From the NCBI GenBank assembly GCA_044507065.1, contig JBIQJY010000004.1, positions 1 to 64,000 on the forward strand: a DNA stretch of 64,000 nucleotides. Direction: 5' to 3'. Below are positions 18,858-27,097 of this stretch, one piece after another. Each line of letters starts with the position of its first letter. Position 1 is the first letter of the stretch. A program made the translations under genes and the position numbers. Source of the stretch: SCN-69-37 sp044507065. GTDB lineage: Bacteria > Acidobacteriota > Vicinamibacteria > Vicinamibacterales > SCN-69-37. Under the pieces are notes generated by a model. It did no database searches and was not told where the DNA came from. It was given only the letters and a program-made list of their open reading frames with translations.

Positions 18858-19118
18858 TCAGCGGCGCACAGGCGCATCGCGTGCCGCATGGAGCCACTCG
18901 CAATATCCGCGATAGGTCGGGCCGGTGCTGTGTCCGAGGCGAATCACGCGCCAGACCGTGACGATCGCCAGGCGCCCCCCACGGGCCGCTCCCGCCACGC
19001 CGGTCAGCCGCACGATCCGTCCCGGCGGCAGTCGACTCTGCCCTTCCACTTCGACTCCCTGTTCGTCATCGCGGACAATGGCGAGGTCGCGGCCGACGTG
19101 AAACCGGTAGGCCGTCAT
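18858..19118 (-). CDS. Small hypothetical protein in the pseudopilin operon
   Basis: Unrecognised 86-aa protein. The ATG at 19118 overlaps the pseudopilin stop (ATGA), which supports it being a real coupled gene. It has no signal peptide or membrane segment and looks like a small beta-rich fold (LPPGRIVRLTGVAGAARGG, then RLAIVTVWRVIRLG), reminiscent of PilZ-type c-di-GMP domains. The PilZ RxxxR...D/NxSxxG signature is not evident, so that is only a suggestion. Its stop lies 62 nt upstream of the regulator. Confidence 0.6.
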   Translation of the reverse strand: MTAYRFHVGRDLAIVRDDEQGVEVEGQSRLPPGRIVRLTGVAGAARGGRLAIVTVWRVIRLGHSTGPTYRGYCEWLHAARDAPVRR

Positions 19119-19717
19119 CGCTGTTCCCAGCGCCGCGACCCGACGTCGTACTGGAGCAGCCGGGTGCGTCCAGTCACGCCGCCCACGCGTACCGCGAACT
19201 GCTGGCCTCGGCCGGAGCGCAGATAGAGCGTGCCCGGCGAGCAGTGTCCGGCAGCCGAACAACTCGCCATCGCCGACCGACCGAACCGGACACCCTCGTC
19301 GTCATCCGTCTCGCCGTCGACTCCCGGCACGCCCGGCGCGAGCGCAAGCTCTACGCCGGCGAACATGTCCGACACGCTATACGGCCCCTCCTCGCAGCGA
19401 TCCCGGTTCGCCGCGATGTCGGCCCGTCTCAGTCCGTTGTCGTTGCCGTCACTGCAGAGGCGGAAGGCCCACCCGGCATCGCTTCGATCGAACACCAGCG
19501 CGACAGCGGCGCTGCTCGTGACGGCACGGAGGCGCGCGGCGCGCACGCGACCCGCCAGGAAGCCGGCCGCGGCGTGTACACGCGACACGTCGGCCGCGTG
19601 GGCGGTGAGTGGCATGGCCAGGGCCGCCACGGACAACACGAGCACCGCTACCAGGACCACCTCGATGAGGGCGACGCCCGCATCAGCAGACCACTCACTC
19701 GCCCACCGCCCGTGCAT
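19115..19717 (-). CDS. Type II secretion / type IV pilus-like pseudopilin (GspH-type)
   Basis: Prepilin-like protein of 200 aa. A short positively charged leader ends in Gly14, followed by VALIEVVLVAVLVLSVAALAM, the class III N-terminal signal: the prepilin peptidase would cut after Gly14, leaving Glu at +5 of the mature protein. The soluble part has GspH-like features and a DGNDNG acidic loop (possible calcium site). Its ATG overlaps the comEA-like stop by one base (TGATG). A lone minor pseudopilin without GspD/E/F genes suggests a priming or accessory role in machinery encoded elsewhere. Confidence 0.8.
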   Translation of the reverse strand: MHGRWASEWSADAGVALIEVVLVAVLVLSVAALAMPLTAHAADVSRVHAAAGFLAGRVRAARLRAVTSSAAVALVFDRSDAGWAFRLCSDGNDNGLRRADIAANRDRCEEGPYSVSDMFAGVELALAPGVPGVDGETDDDEGVRFGRSAMASCSAAGHCSPGTLYLRSGRGQQFAVRVGGVTGRTRLLQYDVGSRRWEQR

Positions 19718-20070
19718 CACTCGCCCGGCTTGATCGGCGTCACCGTAATCTGGGTGCGCAGGTCGAGAAACCGCCGCTCGCCGATGCCCTGAACGTTCAT
19801 CAGGTCCTCGATTTTCTTGAACCCGCCGCTGCGGTCGCGGTACTCGAGAATGCGCGCCGCCGTGGCCGGGCCGATCCCGGGCAGCCGCTCGAGTTCGGCA
19901 GCCGTGGCCTTGTTCAGGTCGACCTGGGCGGCCGCCGGGCGGGTCGCTTGCTGCTGCGCCTGATTCTGTGGTTGCGGCTGCGCCTGCCCCTCGACAGCGC
20001 CGACCCGCGGGATCGACACCGCCATCATCGCCAGCGCGAACGCACCGGCTGCCATCACTCTTCGCACCAT
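19717..20070 (-). CDS. Secreted ComEA-type helix-hairpin-helix DNA-binding protein
   Basis: ComEA-family proteins bind DNA in the periplasm and pull it in during transformation. The start is the ATG at 20070, preceded by GGAGG with 7-nt spacing; the 117-aa product has a signal peptide (about 1-24), a Gln/Pro/Ala linker, and two HhH motifs (VDLNKATAAELERLPGIGP, then FKKIEDLMNVQGIG). It is coupled to the pseudopilin gene. Together with the YifB/ComM-like gene at 0.9 kb, natural competence is a reasonable hypothesis, though ComEA-like proteins can have other roles. Confidence 0.88.
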   Translation of the reverse strand: MVRRVMAAGAFALAMMAVSIPRVGAVEGQAQPQPQNQAQQQATRPAAAQVDLNKATAAELERLPGIGPATAARILEYRDRSGGFKKIEDLMNVQGIGERRFLDLRTQITVTPIKPGE

Positions 20071-20500
20071 GTGAACCTCCACTCGTTGAAGCACGGTCGC
20101 CCCGTGCGGCGTGCACGATGCCCGGTTCGGCCTGAACCATCGGGAATTTGCGCACGGCCGGTCCATGGCAAACGGCGGACCGCAACGGACCGCACGCCGC
20201 TCTGTGTCGTCAAGTCGTTGGGTGCAGGGTGCTTGTGGCGACTCCGGCGGTCGCGCCACCGCGAGCGCGAGTCGCCCGAGGCCTGATTGCGACGCCTCGG
20301 GTTACCCCTTTGCGCAGTCGGCCGGGCCGAGCGGCAACCACAGGAGCCCGGCAGGTACGTGCCGCACCCCGCCGGTCGACGAATTGCCGAAAATATCCCG
20401 CCGCAACCCGAACAATTCCGGGTGACCGCAGGCGTCATCGATGCTCTGCCGACGCTGGCGCGCCGGCGCTCTGGCAGTGATTTCGCAGGCCCCCGCGGGC
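20071..20500. other. 430-bp divergent intergenic region
   Basis: Lies between the divergent comEA-like and nucleotidyltransferase genes. No RNA gene, repeat or convincing coding frame is visible. A TGGCA-N9-GC element at 20472-20487 resembles a sigma-54 core promoter, but it would start transcription only about 4 nt before the nucleotidyltransferase ATG. I see no strong sigma-70 promoter for either gene. Confidence 0.4.
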
Positions 20501-21427
20501 ATGTCACCGCTCTGGTCCATCGTGCTGGCAGCCGGACGCGGGCGACGGCTCGCGAGCGTTACCGGAAGCGTTCCCAAGCAGTTCTGGGCGCCGTCCGGCG
20601 CGCGGTCGCTGCTCGAGGAAACCATTCACCGCATCGCGCCGCTCGGCGACCCGGCACACCTGGTCACAGTGGTCGACCGGTCGCATCGCCAGTACGTGGA
20701 ACGGATCGGCGCATCGAACGTCGGGACGTGCGTCTATCAGCCCGGCGATCGCGGTACCGCGAACGGCGTCCTGCTGGCCCTGTCGATTGTGGCGTCGCAG
20801 GACCCGGGGGCGATGGTCTTCGTGACACCGTCCGACCACGGCGTGGCACGCCCGGAGTGGTTCCGCACCGGTGTCCGTCGGGCCGTGGCGCACGTCGAGG
20901 CGCGGTCGGACGATGTCGTGCTGATTGGGGTCGAGGCGTCATCGCCCAGCACGGACTACGGCTGGATCCTGCAATCGCCGGGAGGCGATGACCTGGGGCG
21001 GGTATCGTTCTTCGTCGAGAAACCAGCCCGCCCACTCGCCACGCGCCTCATGGCGGCAGGGGCGCTCTGGAACACCATGGTGCTGGTGGCGCGTGTCTCG
21101 ACGCTCCTGGACCTGCACCGCCGCCATATCCCTGCCGCAACAGCCGCCTTCGAGGCCGCGCCCTTCGCAGGTCTGAACACGTGCCAGGACGTCATCGACC
21201 GCCTCTACCTCGCCCTGCCGCCCGCGGACCTGTCGCATGACGTGCTGGCACGCGCTCGCGACCTGCGTTGCCTGGCCATCGGCCCGCAGGCCGGATGGAC
21301 CGACCTGGGCACACCGGACCGCCTGTCGGCGTGGCTGGGGGCGAATTGCGAGGTCGGCGAGAATCTGGAGTTGTCGGCCAGCGTGCGCGATCGCGCCCGG
21401 TCCGATGCCGGCCCTGTGCGGGCCTGA
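20501..21427 (+). CDS. Sugar-1-phosphate nucleotidyltransferase (mannose-1-phosphate guanylyltransferase-like)
   Basis: Would form an NDP-sugar, most likely GDP-mannose, for envelope glycans. The 308-aa product starts MSPLWSIVLAAGRGRRLAS, the nucleotide-binding loop of the family, then PKQFW, which is typical of mannose-1-phosphate enzymes, FVTPSDHG (metal site) and FVEKP. It is shorter than bifunctional ManC proteins and lacks the isomerase half. The frame opens at 20441, but the ATG at 20501 matches the family start. A strong hairpin terminator follows. Confidence 0.82.
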   Translation: MSPLWSIVLAAGRGRRLASVTGSVPKQFWAPSGARSLLEETIHRIAPLGDPAHLVTVVDRSHRQYVERIGASNVGTCVYQPGDRGTANGVLLALSIVASQDPGAMVFVTPSDHGVARPEWFRTGVRRAVAHVEARSDDVVLIGVEASSPSTDYGWILQSPGGDDLGRVSFFVEKPARPLATRLMAAGALWNTMVLVARVSTLLDLHRRHIPAATAAFEAAPFAGLNTCQDVIDRLYLALPPADLSHDVLARARDLRCLAIGPQAGWTDLGTPDRLSAWLGANCEVGENLELSASVRDRARSDAGPVRA

Positions 21428-21435
21428 GGAGAGTG

Positions 21436-21461
21436 CTCGGCGCCCCGGGAGGGGCGCCGAG
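21436..21461. terminator. Bidirectional hairpin between convergent genes
   Basis: A perfect 11-bp stem (CTCGGCGCCCC / GGGGCGCCGAG) closes a GGGA loop in the 43-bp gap between the convergent nucleotidyltransferase and epimerase genes. On the plus side it is followed by AGCCGTTTG rather than a pure T-run, like the other terminators in this window. Confidence 0.75.
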
Positions 21462-21470
21462 AGCCGTTTG

Positions 21471-22409
21471 TCAGCGGCCGGCTGCCGCGGCGCTCTTGAA
21501 CCAGTCGACCGTGTGGCGCAGTCCGGTTTCGAGCGTGACCTCCGGATCGAACCCCAGCCGTTGACGGGCCTTCACGATATCCGCCTGGGAATCCCGTACG
21601 TCGCCTTCCCGAGCCTCAGCGAAGACAGGCTCGAGATTGGTCCCCAGAATCACGTTCAGCGTGCGCACGAGCTCCAGGAGCGAGATCCGACCGCCGACGG
21701 CAACGTTGATGACCTCGCCGCCAACGCCCGGGGCGGTGGCCGCTGCCAGCACGCCGCGGACGACGTCGCCGACGTAGGTGAAGTCGCGCGTCTGCCGGCC
21801 ATCACCGTAGATGGTCGGCCGCCGGCCGTTCACCAGGGCCTCGATGAACAGCGAAATCACGCCGGAGTACGGTGAGCCTGGCTGCTGCCGCGGGCCGAAG
21901 ACGTTGAAGTAGCGCGTAGTTACCGTCTCGAGGCCGTAGAGCTGCGTGAACATCTGGCAGTACTGCTCGGACACCAGCTTCTGCAGCGCGTAGGGGGTCA
22001 TCGGATGCGGCCGCATGTCTTCGCGTTTCGGCAGCGTCGCCGCGTTGCCGTAGACCGACGACGAGCCCGCGAAGACCACGCGCTTGACGCCCGCATCGCG
22101 CGCCGCAACCAGCACGTTGACCGTGCCATCGACGTTGGCGCGATGCGTGGCAAGCGGCTCGGCAATCGAGCGTGGCACCGAGGGCACCGCCGCCTGGTGC
22201 AGGACGTAGTCGCACCCGGCCACGGCACGCACCGCCGTCGCCTCGTCCGCCACGTCACCGTCGATGACGTCGACGCCGGCCGGCACGTTCTCGCGCAATC
22301 CCGTCGAAAAGTTGTCAGCGACACGCACGGACTCGCCGCGCCGCAGCAGTTCGGCCACCAGATGGGAGCCGATGAAACCCGCGCCCCCCGTTACCAGATA
22401 CTTCGCCAC
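21471..22409 (-). CDS. NAD-dependent nucleotide-sugar epimerase (UDP-glucose/GlcNAc 4-epimerase type)
   Basis: Extended SDR of 312 aa acting on a nucleoside-diphosphate sugar. The Rossmann motif TGGAGFIGSH is at the N-terminus, the catalytic Ser region is FAGSSSVYGN, and the YALQK motif supplies Tyr/Lys. RYFNVFGPRQ and YGDGRQTRDFTYV are typical of WbpP/GalE/RmlB-like enzymes; the specificity is not fixed. The start is a GTG at 22409, 8 nt after the amidohydrolase stop, so the two are probably cotranscribed. It likely supplies a sugar for the glycans assembled by genes at 41-62 kb. Confidence 0.9.
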   Translation of the reverse strand: MAKYLVTGGAGFIGSHLVAELLRRGESVRVADNFSTGLRENVPAGVDVIDGDVADEATAVRAVAGCDYVLHQAAVPSVPRSIAEPLATHRANVDGTVNVLVAARDAGVKRVVFAGSSSVYGNAATLPKREDMRPHPMTPYALQKLVSEQYCQMFTQLYGLETVTTRYFNVFGPRQQPGSPYSGVISLFIEALVNGRRPTIYGDGRQTRDFTYVGDVVRGVLAAATAPGVGGEVINVAVGGRISLLELVRTLNVILGTNLEPVFAEAREGDVRDSQADIVKARQRLGFDPEVTLETGLRHTVDWFKSAAAAGR

Positions 22410-22417
22410 GCCGTCTC

Positions 22418-23698
22418 CTATTCAGGCCACCCACTCTGCGGCAGTCCGGGCGTCACGCGCAGCGCGTTGCCGTAGTAGAGCTTCTTCAGCACCTCATCGG
22501 GCAGGTCCATGCCGTAGAGCTTCCAGAACGCATGATAGTCGCGGTAGTAGTCGAAGTACTCATCGGCCGTCTCGAACACGCGCCAGTAGTACGGGAACTC
22601 GCTCGCGGCGAACGAATCCTTTCCGAAAAGGATCCGGTCCTGGTACTTGATGAAGAACTCACGCGCGGCGCGCGGCTGCCGGCCGAACTCATAGAGCACG
22701 GCGCCGACCTCGAGCACGAGGTTCGGCAATCGGTCGAGCTGCCGTGACGCCCGCGCCAGGTCGCTGCCATACCAGTCGAAGTGCGCGCCGATGAACCGGG
22801 TGTTCGGATTGGCGGCATACATCCGATCCCGCTCGCCCATCAGGTCCTCCCACGACGGCCCTTCCGGATCGTAGTTGCGCCGGTTCGCGAACAGCGCCAG
22901 TTCGAGCCAGCGCTCGTTCCGGTAGTCGAGCGGCGAGAAGAACTCCTGCGGTTCGGCCGTATGGATGATGACCGGGATGTTCAGCCGGGCGCAGGCTTCC
23001 CACACCGGCTTCAGCACCGGGTCGTCGACGTGCAGGCGCGACCCGTCGGACTTTGTCGTGGTCAGCCCCAGGTTCTTGAAAATCTTCAGGCCGATGGCGC
23101 CGTTGGCGACCGACTGTTCGAGGCGCGCGACGGCGCTTGCGGCCCAGCCCGGTGCGTCCGCGTTGTCGAAGTCCACGTTGGCGAATACACGGAAACGATC
23201 CGCGTGCGGCGTGCTGCGGATGAAATCGACCTTCTGCTTGATCTGGTCCGGTGACGACCCGCCACTGAGATTGACGAGCACGCGGAGGTTCAGCTCGTCC
23301 ATCTGCCGGATCATCTCGTCGATGTTGTCCGCGTCGATGGTGGTGTGGTTGTGGCTGTCGATGACGGGAAACTTCGCGCGCGGCACGAGGTGCGCTTCGG
23401 TGACAAGCGTCGTTCGCGGGCGGTAGTCGAGGATGCTTGGTGCCGGGAATTCCGGAGCCGAGCAGAACCGTGGACGCGACTCGGTCGTGCCGGGCGGGCA
23501 CTCCTCCCCGGGTTGAATCTGGGTGCCGCGACCGCGCCCGCCGAACCCGCCGCGTCCCGGGCCTCCAGGGCCGCCCTGTCGTCCCACCGCCGGCGATCCG
23601 CCCGGCGCCTGGTCGGCCACGAGCGGGGTCGAAGCCAGGACGGCCCCGACAAGCGTGGCTGTCGAGAACAATGCAATGGCGGCGGCTCGTGTGCGCAT
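22418..23698 (-). CDS. Secreted amidohydrolase-superfamily (amidohydrolase-2-like) metal-dependent hydrolase
   Basis: Predicted exported TIM-barrel hydrolase of 426 aa. A signal peptide (about 1-29) is followed by a flexible Gly/Arg-rich segment with repeated GGPGG/GRG. The metal motif is DSHNH, followed by a strand with VNLSGG, then IIHTAEP, FIGAHFDWYG and ILFGKDS (the usual final Asp). These fit PF04909-type decarboxylases and hydrolases; the substrate is unknown. The chosen ATG (23698) has GGGGAG about 11 nt upstream. The gene starts only 28 nt beyond the 3' end of rnpB on the same strand, leaving no room for its own promoter outside rnpB. Confidence 0.85.
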   Translation of the reverse strand: MRTRAAAIALFSTATLVGAVLASTPLVADQAPGGSPAVGRQGGPGGPGRGGFGGRGRGTQIQPGEECPPGTTESRPRFCSAPEFPAPSILDYRPRTTLVTEAHLVPRAKFPVIDSHNHTTIDADNIDEMIRQMDELNLRVLVNLSGGSSPDQIKQKVDFIRSTPHADRFRVFANVDFDNADAPGWAASAVARLEQSVANGAIGLKIFKNLGLTTTKSDGSRLHVDDPVLKPVWEACARLNIPVIIHTAEPQEFFSPLDYRNERWLELALFANRRNYDPEGPSWEDLMGERDRMYAANPNTRFIGAHFDWYGSDLARASRQLDRLPNLVLEVGAVLYEFGRQPRAAREFFIKYQDRILFGKDSFAASEFPYYWRVFETADEYFDYYRDYHAFWKLYGMDLPDEVLKKLYYGNALRVTPGLPQSGWPE

Positions 23699-23726
23699 CA
23701 GGGTGTCGCTCCCCAGTCGAAACGAA

Positions 23727-24140
23727 GTCCGTTGCAGCGGACGTGTAAGCCGAATTCTGTCCACCGCCGGCCACTTGCGCGAACGACGGCGTGACGACCA
23801 TTCCTCTAGGCCCGGCATTGCTGGCGGGCTCGAGCAACCTACCCGGAGGCTTCGGACGGGCCGTCCTCGAGCGCCTCCCTATTTGGTCTTGCTCCGTGCG
23901 GGGTTTTGCCTGCCATCCTCCTTACGGAGAATGCGGTGCGCTCTTACCGCACCATTTCACCCTTACCCGCCGTCGCGCCGAAGCGCGAATGCGGGCGGTA
24001 TATTTTCTGTGCCACTTTCCTTCGAGTTGCCCCGACCGGGAATTACCCGGCGCACTGCCCTCTGGAGTTCGGACTTTCCTCCCTTCGACCCGCCCTTGCG
24101 GGCGCGTCGAACGGCGGCCGTCCGGTCCACTGCAACGGAC
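23727..24140 (-). ncRNA. rnpB: RNase P RNA, bacterial type A
   Basis: Catalytic RNA of ribonuclease P, which matures tRNA 5' ends. Read on the minus strand it has the conserved GAGGAAAGTCCGAACTCC near the 5' end, CAGAAA, GGGTGAAATGGTGCGGTAAG, AGAGCGCACCGC, AGAGGAATGGTCGTC and the 3' ACAGAATTCGGCTTA. The ends are set by a 16-bp P1 helix pairing 24140-24125 with 23742-23727, allowing one G-U. The size is about 414 nt. Open frames crossing this stretch on both strands are not genes. An extended -10 element lies 6 bp upstream. Confidence 0.95.
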
Positions 24141-24145
24141 CACAA

Positions 24146-24154
24146 ATGGTAGCA
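24146..24154 (-). promoter_or_regulatory. Extended -10 element of the rnpB promoter
   Basis: Minus-strand TGC-TACCAT places transcription start at about 24140, exactly where the P1 helix of rnpB begins. There is no clear -35. The agreement between the -10 position and the structural 5' end supports both calls. Confidence 0.6.
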
Positions 24155-24185
24155 GGTTGCGTGCCTCGCGCGCGCGACGGGATGG

Positions 24186-25598
24186 TCACCCGTCGGTTTC
24201 CTGGCGGATGTCGTATTGCTCGAGCTTCTTGTACAGGTTGCTCCGCGGCGTGTCGATGACCTCGGCCGTCTTCGAGATGTTCCAGCCGTGCTCGCGGAGT
24301 CGGGCCACGAGGAACGCCCGCTCGGACCATTCCTTGAAGTCCCGCAGCGCTGTCGGCGCGCCGGGCTCGATGATCGCCGAGGGGCGCGCATCGCTCGCGG
24401 CGCTCGTGCCCGCCGCGGCCGATCGTGCCCCCTGCGTCGGACGCACCACGCGCCGGACGTCGTCGGCGTCGATCGTGTCCCCTTCCGTCATGATGAGCAG
24501 CCGTTCGACCACGTTGCCGAGTTCGCGGATATTGCCGCGCCAGGGTGCCTGCTGCAGGGCTTCGAGGGCGGCAGGCGTGAACCGGCCGGGCCGTCGATTG
24601 TGTTCGCGGCTGAAGCGCGACACCATGTGCTGCACGATCGCCGGCACGTCTTCGAGCCGGTCGCGCAGCGGCGGGACGTGAATGGGAATCACGCTCAGGC
24701 GGAAGTAGAGGTCCTCGCGGAACCGGCCCTGTTCGATCTCATCCTCGAGGTCCTTGTTCGTCGCGGCAATCACGCGCACGTCGACCTTGATGGTGCGGGA
24801 CGATCCGAGCCGCTCGACCTCGCCCTCCTGAAGCACACGCAGGACCTTGGCCTGCGTCTTCGGGCTCATGTCGCCCACTTCGTCGAGGAAGATCGTCCCC
24901 CGATCGGCCATCTCGAACTTGCCAATCTGCTTCTCGGTGGCGCCGGTGAATGCTCCGCGCTCGTGCCCGAACAGTTCGGATTCGATCAGATCCTCGGGGA
25001 TGGCCGCGCAGTTGACCTGGACGAACCGCTCGCGCGCCCTGCGGCTGTCACGATGGATGGCCCGCGCCACCAGCTCCTTGCCGACACCACTCGGGCCGAG
25101 GATGAGGACGGTGGCGGTGCTCGGCGCGGCGCGGCGCACCTGGTCGAGGACGCGGCTGATGGCAGGACTCTCGCCCACCATCTGGTGGCGTGTCTCGAGC
25201 GCCGAGCGCAAACTGCGGTTCTCGTGGCGGAGCGACGCGAGCTCCAGCCCTTCCCGTACCGCGTCGAGCACATAGTCCTTCGACAGCGGCTTCTCGATGA
25301 ACCGGTAGGCGCCAAGTCGCCCGGCCTCGAGCGCGGTCGCCGCCGTGCCATGCGCCGAGACGATCACGACCGGCAGCGTGTCGCTGATGCCGCGCAGTTT
25401 CGTCAGTACCTCCAGCCCGTCCATCCCAGGCATCTTGATGTCGAGAAACACGAGGTCCGGGGATTCAGCCTGCGCGGCCTGCAGGCCCTCCTGCCCCGAC
25501 CCGGCCAACACCACGTCGTGTCCTTCGTATTCGAGAATCATCCGCATCGTCTCGCGGATGGCGGCTTCGTCATCGATGACGAGGATACGGGCGCTCAT
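24186..25598 (-). CDS. NtrC-family response regulator (receiver, sigma-54 AAA+, Fis HTH)
   Basis: Sigma-54-dependent activator of 470 aa. The receiver domain (about 1-120) keeps DDE near residue 9 and the phospho-acceptor Asp in LVFLDIKMPG. The AAA+ domain carries GPSGVGKE, an intact ERGAFTGA loop and TIFLDEVGDM, and the C-terminus has a Fis-type HTH (ISKTAEVIDTPRSNLYKKL). The ATG at 25598 overlaps the protease stop (ATGA). No histidine kinase is adjacent, so it is an orphan here. Placement after an HtrA protease suggests an envelope-stress or quality-control role, which is inference. Confidence 0.93.
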   Translation of the reverse strand: MSARILVIDDEAAIRETMRMILEYEGHDVVLAGSGQEGLQAAQAESPDLVFLDIKMPGMDGLEVLTKLRGISDTLPVVIVSAHGTAATALEAGRLGAYRFIEKPLSKDYVLDAVREGLELASLRHENRSLRSALETRHQMVGESPAISRVLDQVRRAAPSTATVLILGPSGVGKELVARAIHRDSRRARERFVQVNCAAIPEDLIESELFGHERGAFTGATEKQIGKFEMADRGTIFLDEVGDMSPKTQAKVLRVLQEGEVERLGSSRTIKVDVRVIAATNKDLEDEIEQGRFREDLYFRLSVIPIHVPPLRDRLEDVPAIVQHMVSRFSREHNRRPGRFTPAALEALQQAPWRGNIRELGNVVERLLIMTEGDTIDADDVRRVVRPTQGARSAAAGTSAASDARPSAIIEPGAPTALRDFKEWSERAFLVARLREHGWNISKTAEVIDTPRSNLYKKLEQYDIRQETDG

Positions 25599-27097
25599 GG
25601 CGTCGGGTCCGCGATGACCGTGCAGATGATCCGCTGGCCGCTGGCCCGATCGAAGACCAGCAGCGCGGCGGCGTCACCCGGCGACAAGGCGGAGACGAGG
25701 GCCCCGTAGTCGGCAAGCGAAGAGACACGGCGACGGTTGATTTCCATGACGACGTGATTGATGCGCAGGTCGGCGAGGCGCGACGGACCGGCCGGATCGA
25801 CTTCGGTGACCAGCACGCCGGTAATACCGCCTGGCAGCCGCAGCCGGGCCACGGTTTCCGGGTCCAGGTCGCGCACGCGCAGGCCGAGCGGAGCCGCCGC
25901 ATTCGCCACGCGGCGCACATCGCTGCCAGCCGCCTGCTGGCGCGTCCCTGGACGGGCGGCCACTGCACGCGGCGCCAGCTTCACGGTAATGTCCCGCGTG
26001 CCGCCGGGACGCCAGATCTGGAGGGTCACCGCCGTCCCGGGGGGCTGGCCGGCGACGTAACGGATGAGCGCTTCGTCGGACAGGACCGCCTGCCCATTGA
26101 CGCCCACCACGACGTCGTACGGCCGCAAACCGGCCCGCGCGGCGGGTGCGTCCTTGCCGACGTCCTGCACCAGGGCGCCGGCGTGCGGCTCGAGGTCCAG
26201 CGCCTCGCGCAACGGTGCGGTGAGGTTGGTCAACCCGACCCCGATCGATCCGCGTGCGACGCTGCCGTGCTCGCGCAACTGCGGCAGCACGGCAACGACC
26301 TGCGAGATCGGCACCGCGAATCCGATGTTGGCGGCCTGCGAACTGATGGCCGTCGTGATCCCGACGACCTCGCCGCGCGCATTGATCAGCGGTCCGCCGC
26401 TGTTGCCCACGCTGATGGCGGCATCCGTCTGGATGTAGTTGTCGAGGGTCTGGTCGAACAGCTTGCGGCCGAGGAAGCTCACGACACCCACCGTCATCGA
26501 GTGCGCATAGACGCCCAGCGGATTGCCGATGGCCGACACCCATTCCCCGACGCGCAGCGTGTCGGAGTCGCCAAGCGGCGCAACGGGCAGTGCGACCCCG
26601 GCGCGCACGCGCAGCAGCGCCACGTCAATCGCGGGATCGGAGCCCACGATGTCCGCGCGAAACGCCCGTCCGTCGCTGAGCGTGACCGTCACGCGATCGG
26701 CGCCGGCCACGACGTGATGGTTGGTCAGGATGAACCCGTCGGGGTCGATGACGAAGCCGCTGCCCGATCCTTCCCGCGGCGCGTCGGCGTCGTTGGTCGA
26801 GTATCGACGCGAGAATCGCGGACGGCCTTCCGCGCCCCGCGACGCCGTGTCGACGTTGACGACAGCGGCATTGAGCCGTTCGGCCACCGCCGCGAAATCG
26901 ATCGAGGGCCCGGTGCCGGTCCCGCTCGCTGCGACCGGCGCCACCATCGTGATGCTGAGCGGCTGCACCTGGCCGGGTGGCGTGGGGATGGGCGTGGTGG
27001 CCGAGTCGGTTGGCGGACGCGTTCCGGCCACGACCAGTCCGAGCAGGAAACTGGCAATTGCCGAAAGACCGATAAGGGCACCGGTGGGTCGCGTCAT
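25595..27097 (-). CDS. HtrA/Deg-family trypsin-like serine protease with two PDZ domains
   Basis: Periplasmic protease/chaperone of 500 aa. One N-terminal membrane segment or signal anchor (about 8-26) is followed by a Pro-rich linker, the protease domain (about 70-265) with catalytic H128 (TNHHVV), D158 (AIDVALL) and S233 (GNSGGPL), then PDZ1 (about 285-375) and PDZ2 (about 410-495). The domain order matches DegP/DegQ. It is joined by ATGA overlaps to ligA upstream and to the response regulator downstream, an unusual operon for an HtrA. Confidence 0.94.
   Translation of the reverse strand: MTRPTGALIGLSAIASFLLGLVVAGTRPPTDSATTPIPTPPGQVQPLSITMVAPVAASGTGTGPSIDFAAVAERLNAAVVNVDTASRGAEGRPRFSRRYSTNDADAPREGSGSGFVIDPDGFILTNHHVVAGADRVTVTLSDGRAFRADIVGSDPAIDVALLRVRAGVALPVAPLGDSDTLRVGEWVSAIGNPLGVYAHSMTVGVVSFLGRKLFDQTLDNYIQTDAAISVGNSGGPLINARGEVVGITTAISSQAANIGFAVPISQVVAVLPQLREHGSVARGSIGVGLTNLTAPLREALDLEPHAGALVQDVGKDAPAARAGLRPYDVVVGVNGQAVLSDEALIRYVAGQPPGTAVTLQIWRPGGTRDITVKLAPRAVAARPGTRQQAAGSDVRRVANAAAPLGLRVRDLDPETVARLRLPGGITGVLVTEVDPAGPSRLADLRINHVVMEINRRRVSSLADYGALVSALSPGDAAALLVFDRASGQRIICTVIADPTP

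Noticed and set aside
20472..20487. Sigma-54-like element TGGCA-N9-GC before the nucleotidyltransferase gene
   Set aside because: Transcription would start about 4 nt before the ATG, and no activator site is visible; chance match is likely.
23791..24681. Open frames on both strands across the rnpB gene
   Set aside because: The stretch is a structured RNA with conserved RNase P blocks; the frames are by-products of high GC and match no protein family.
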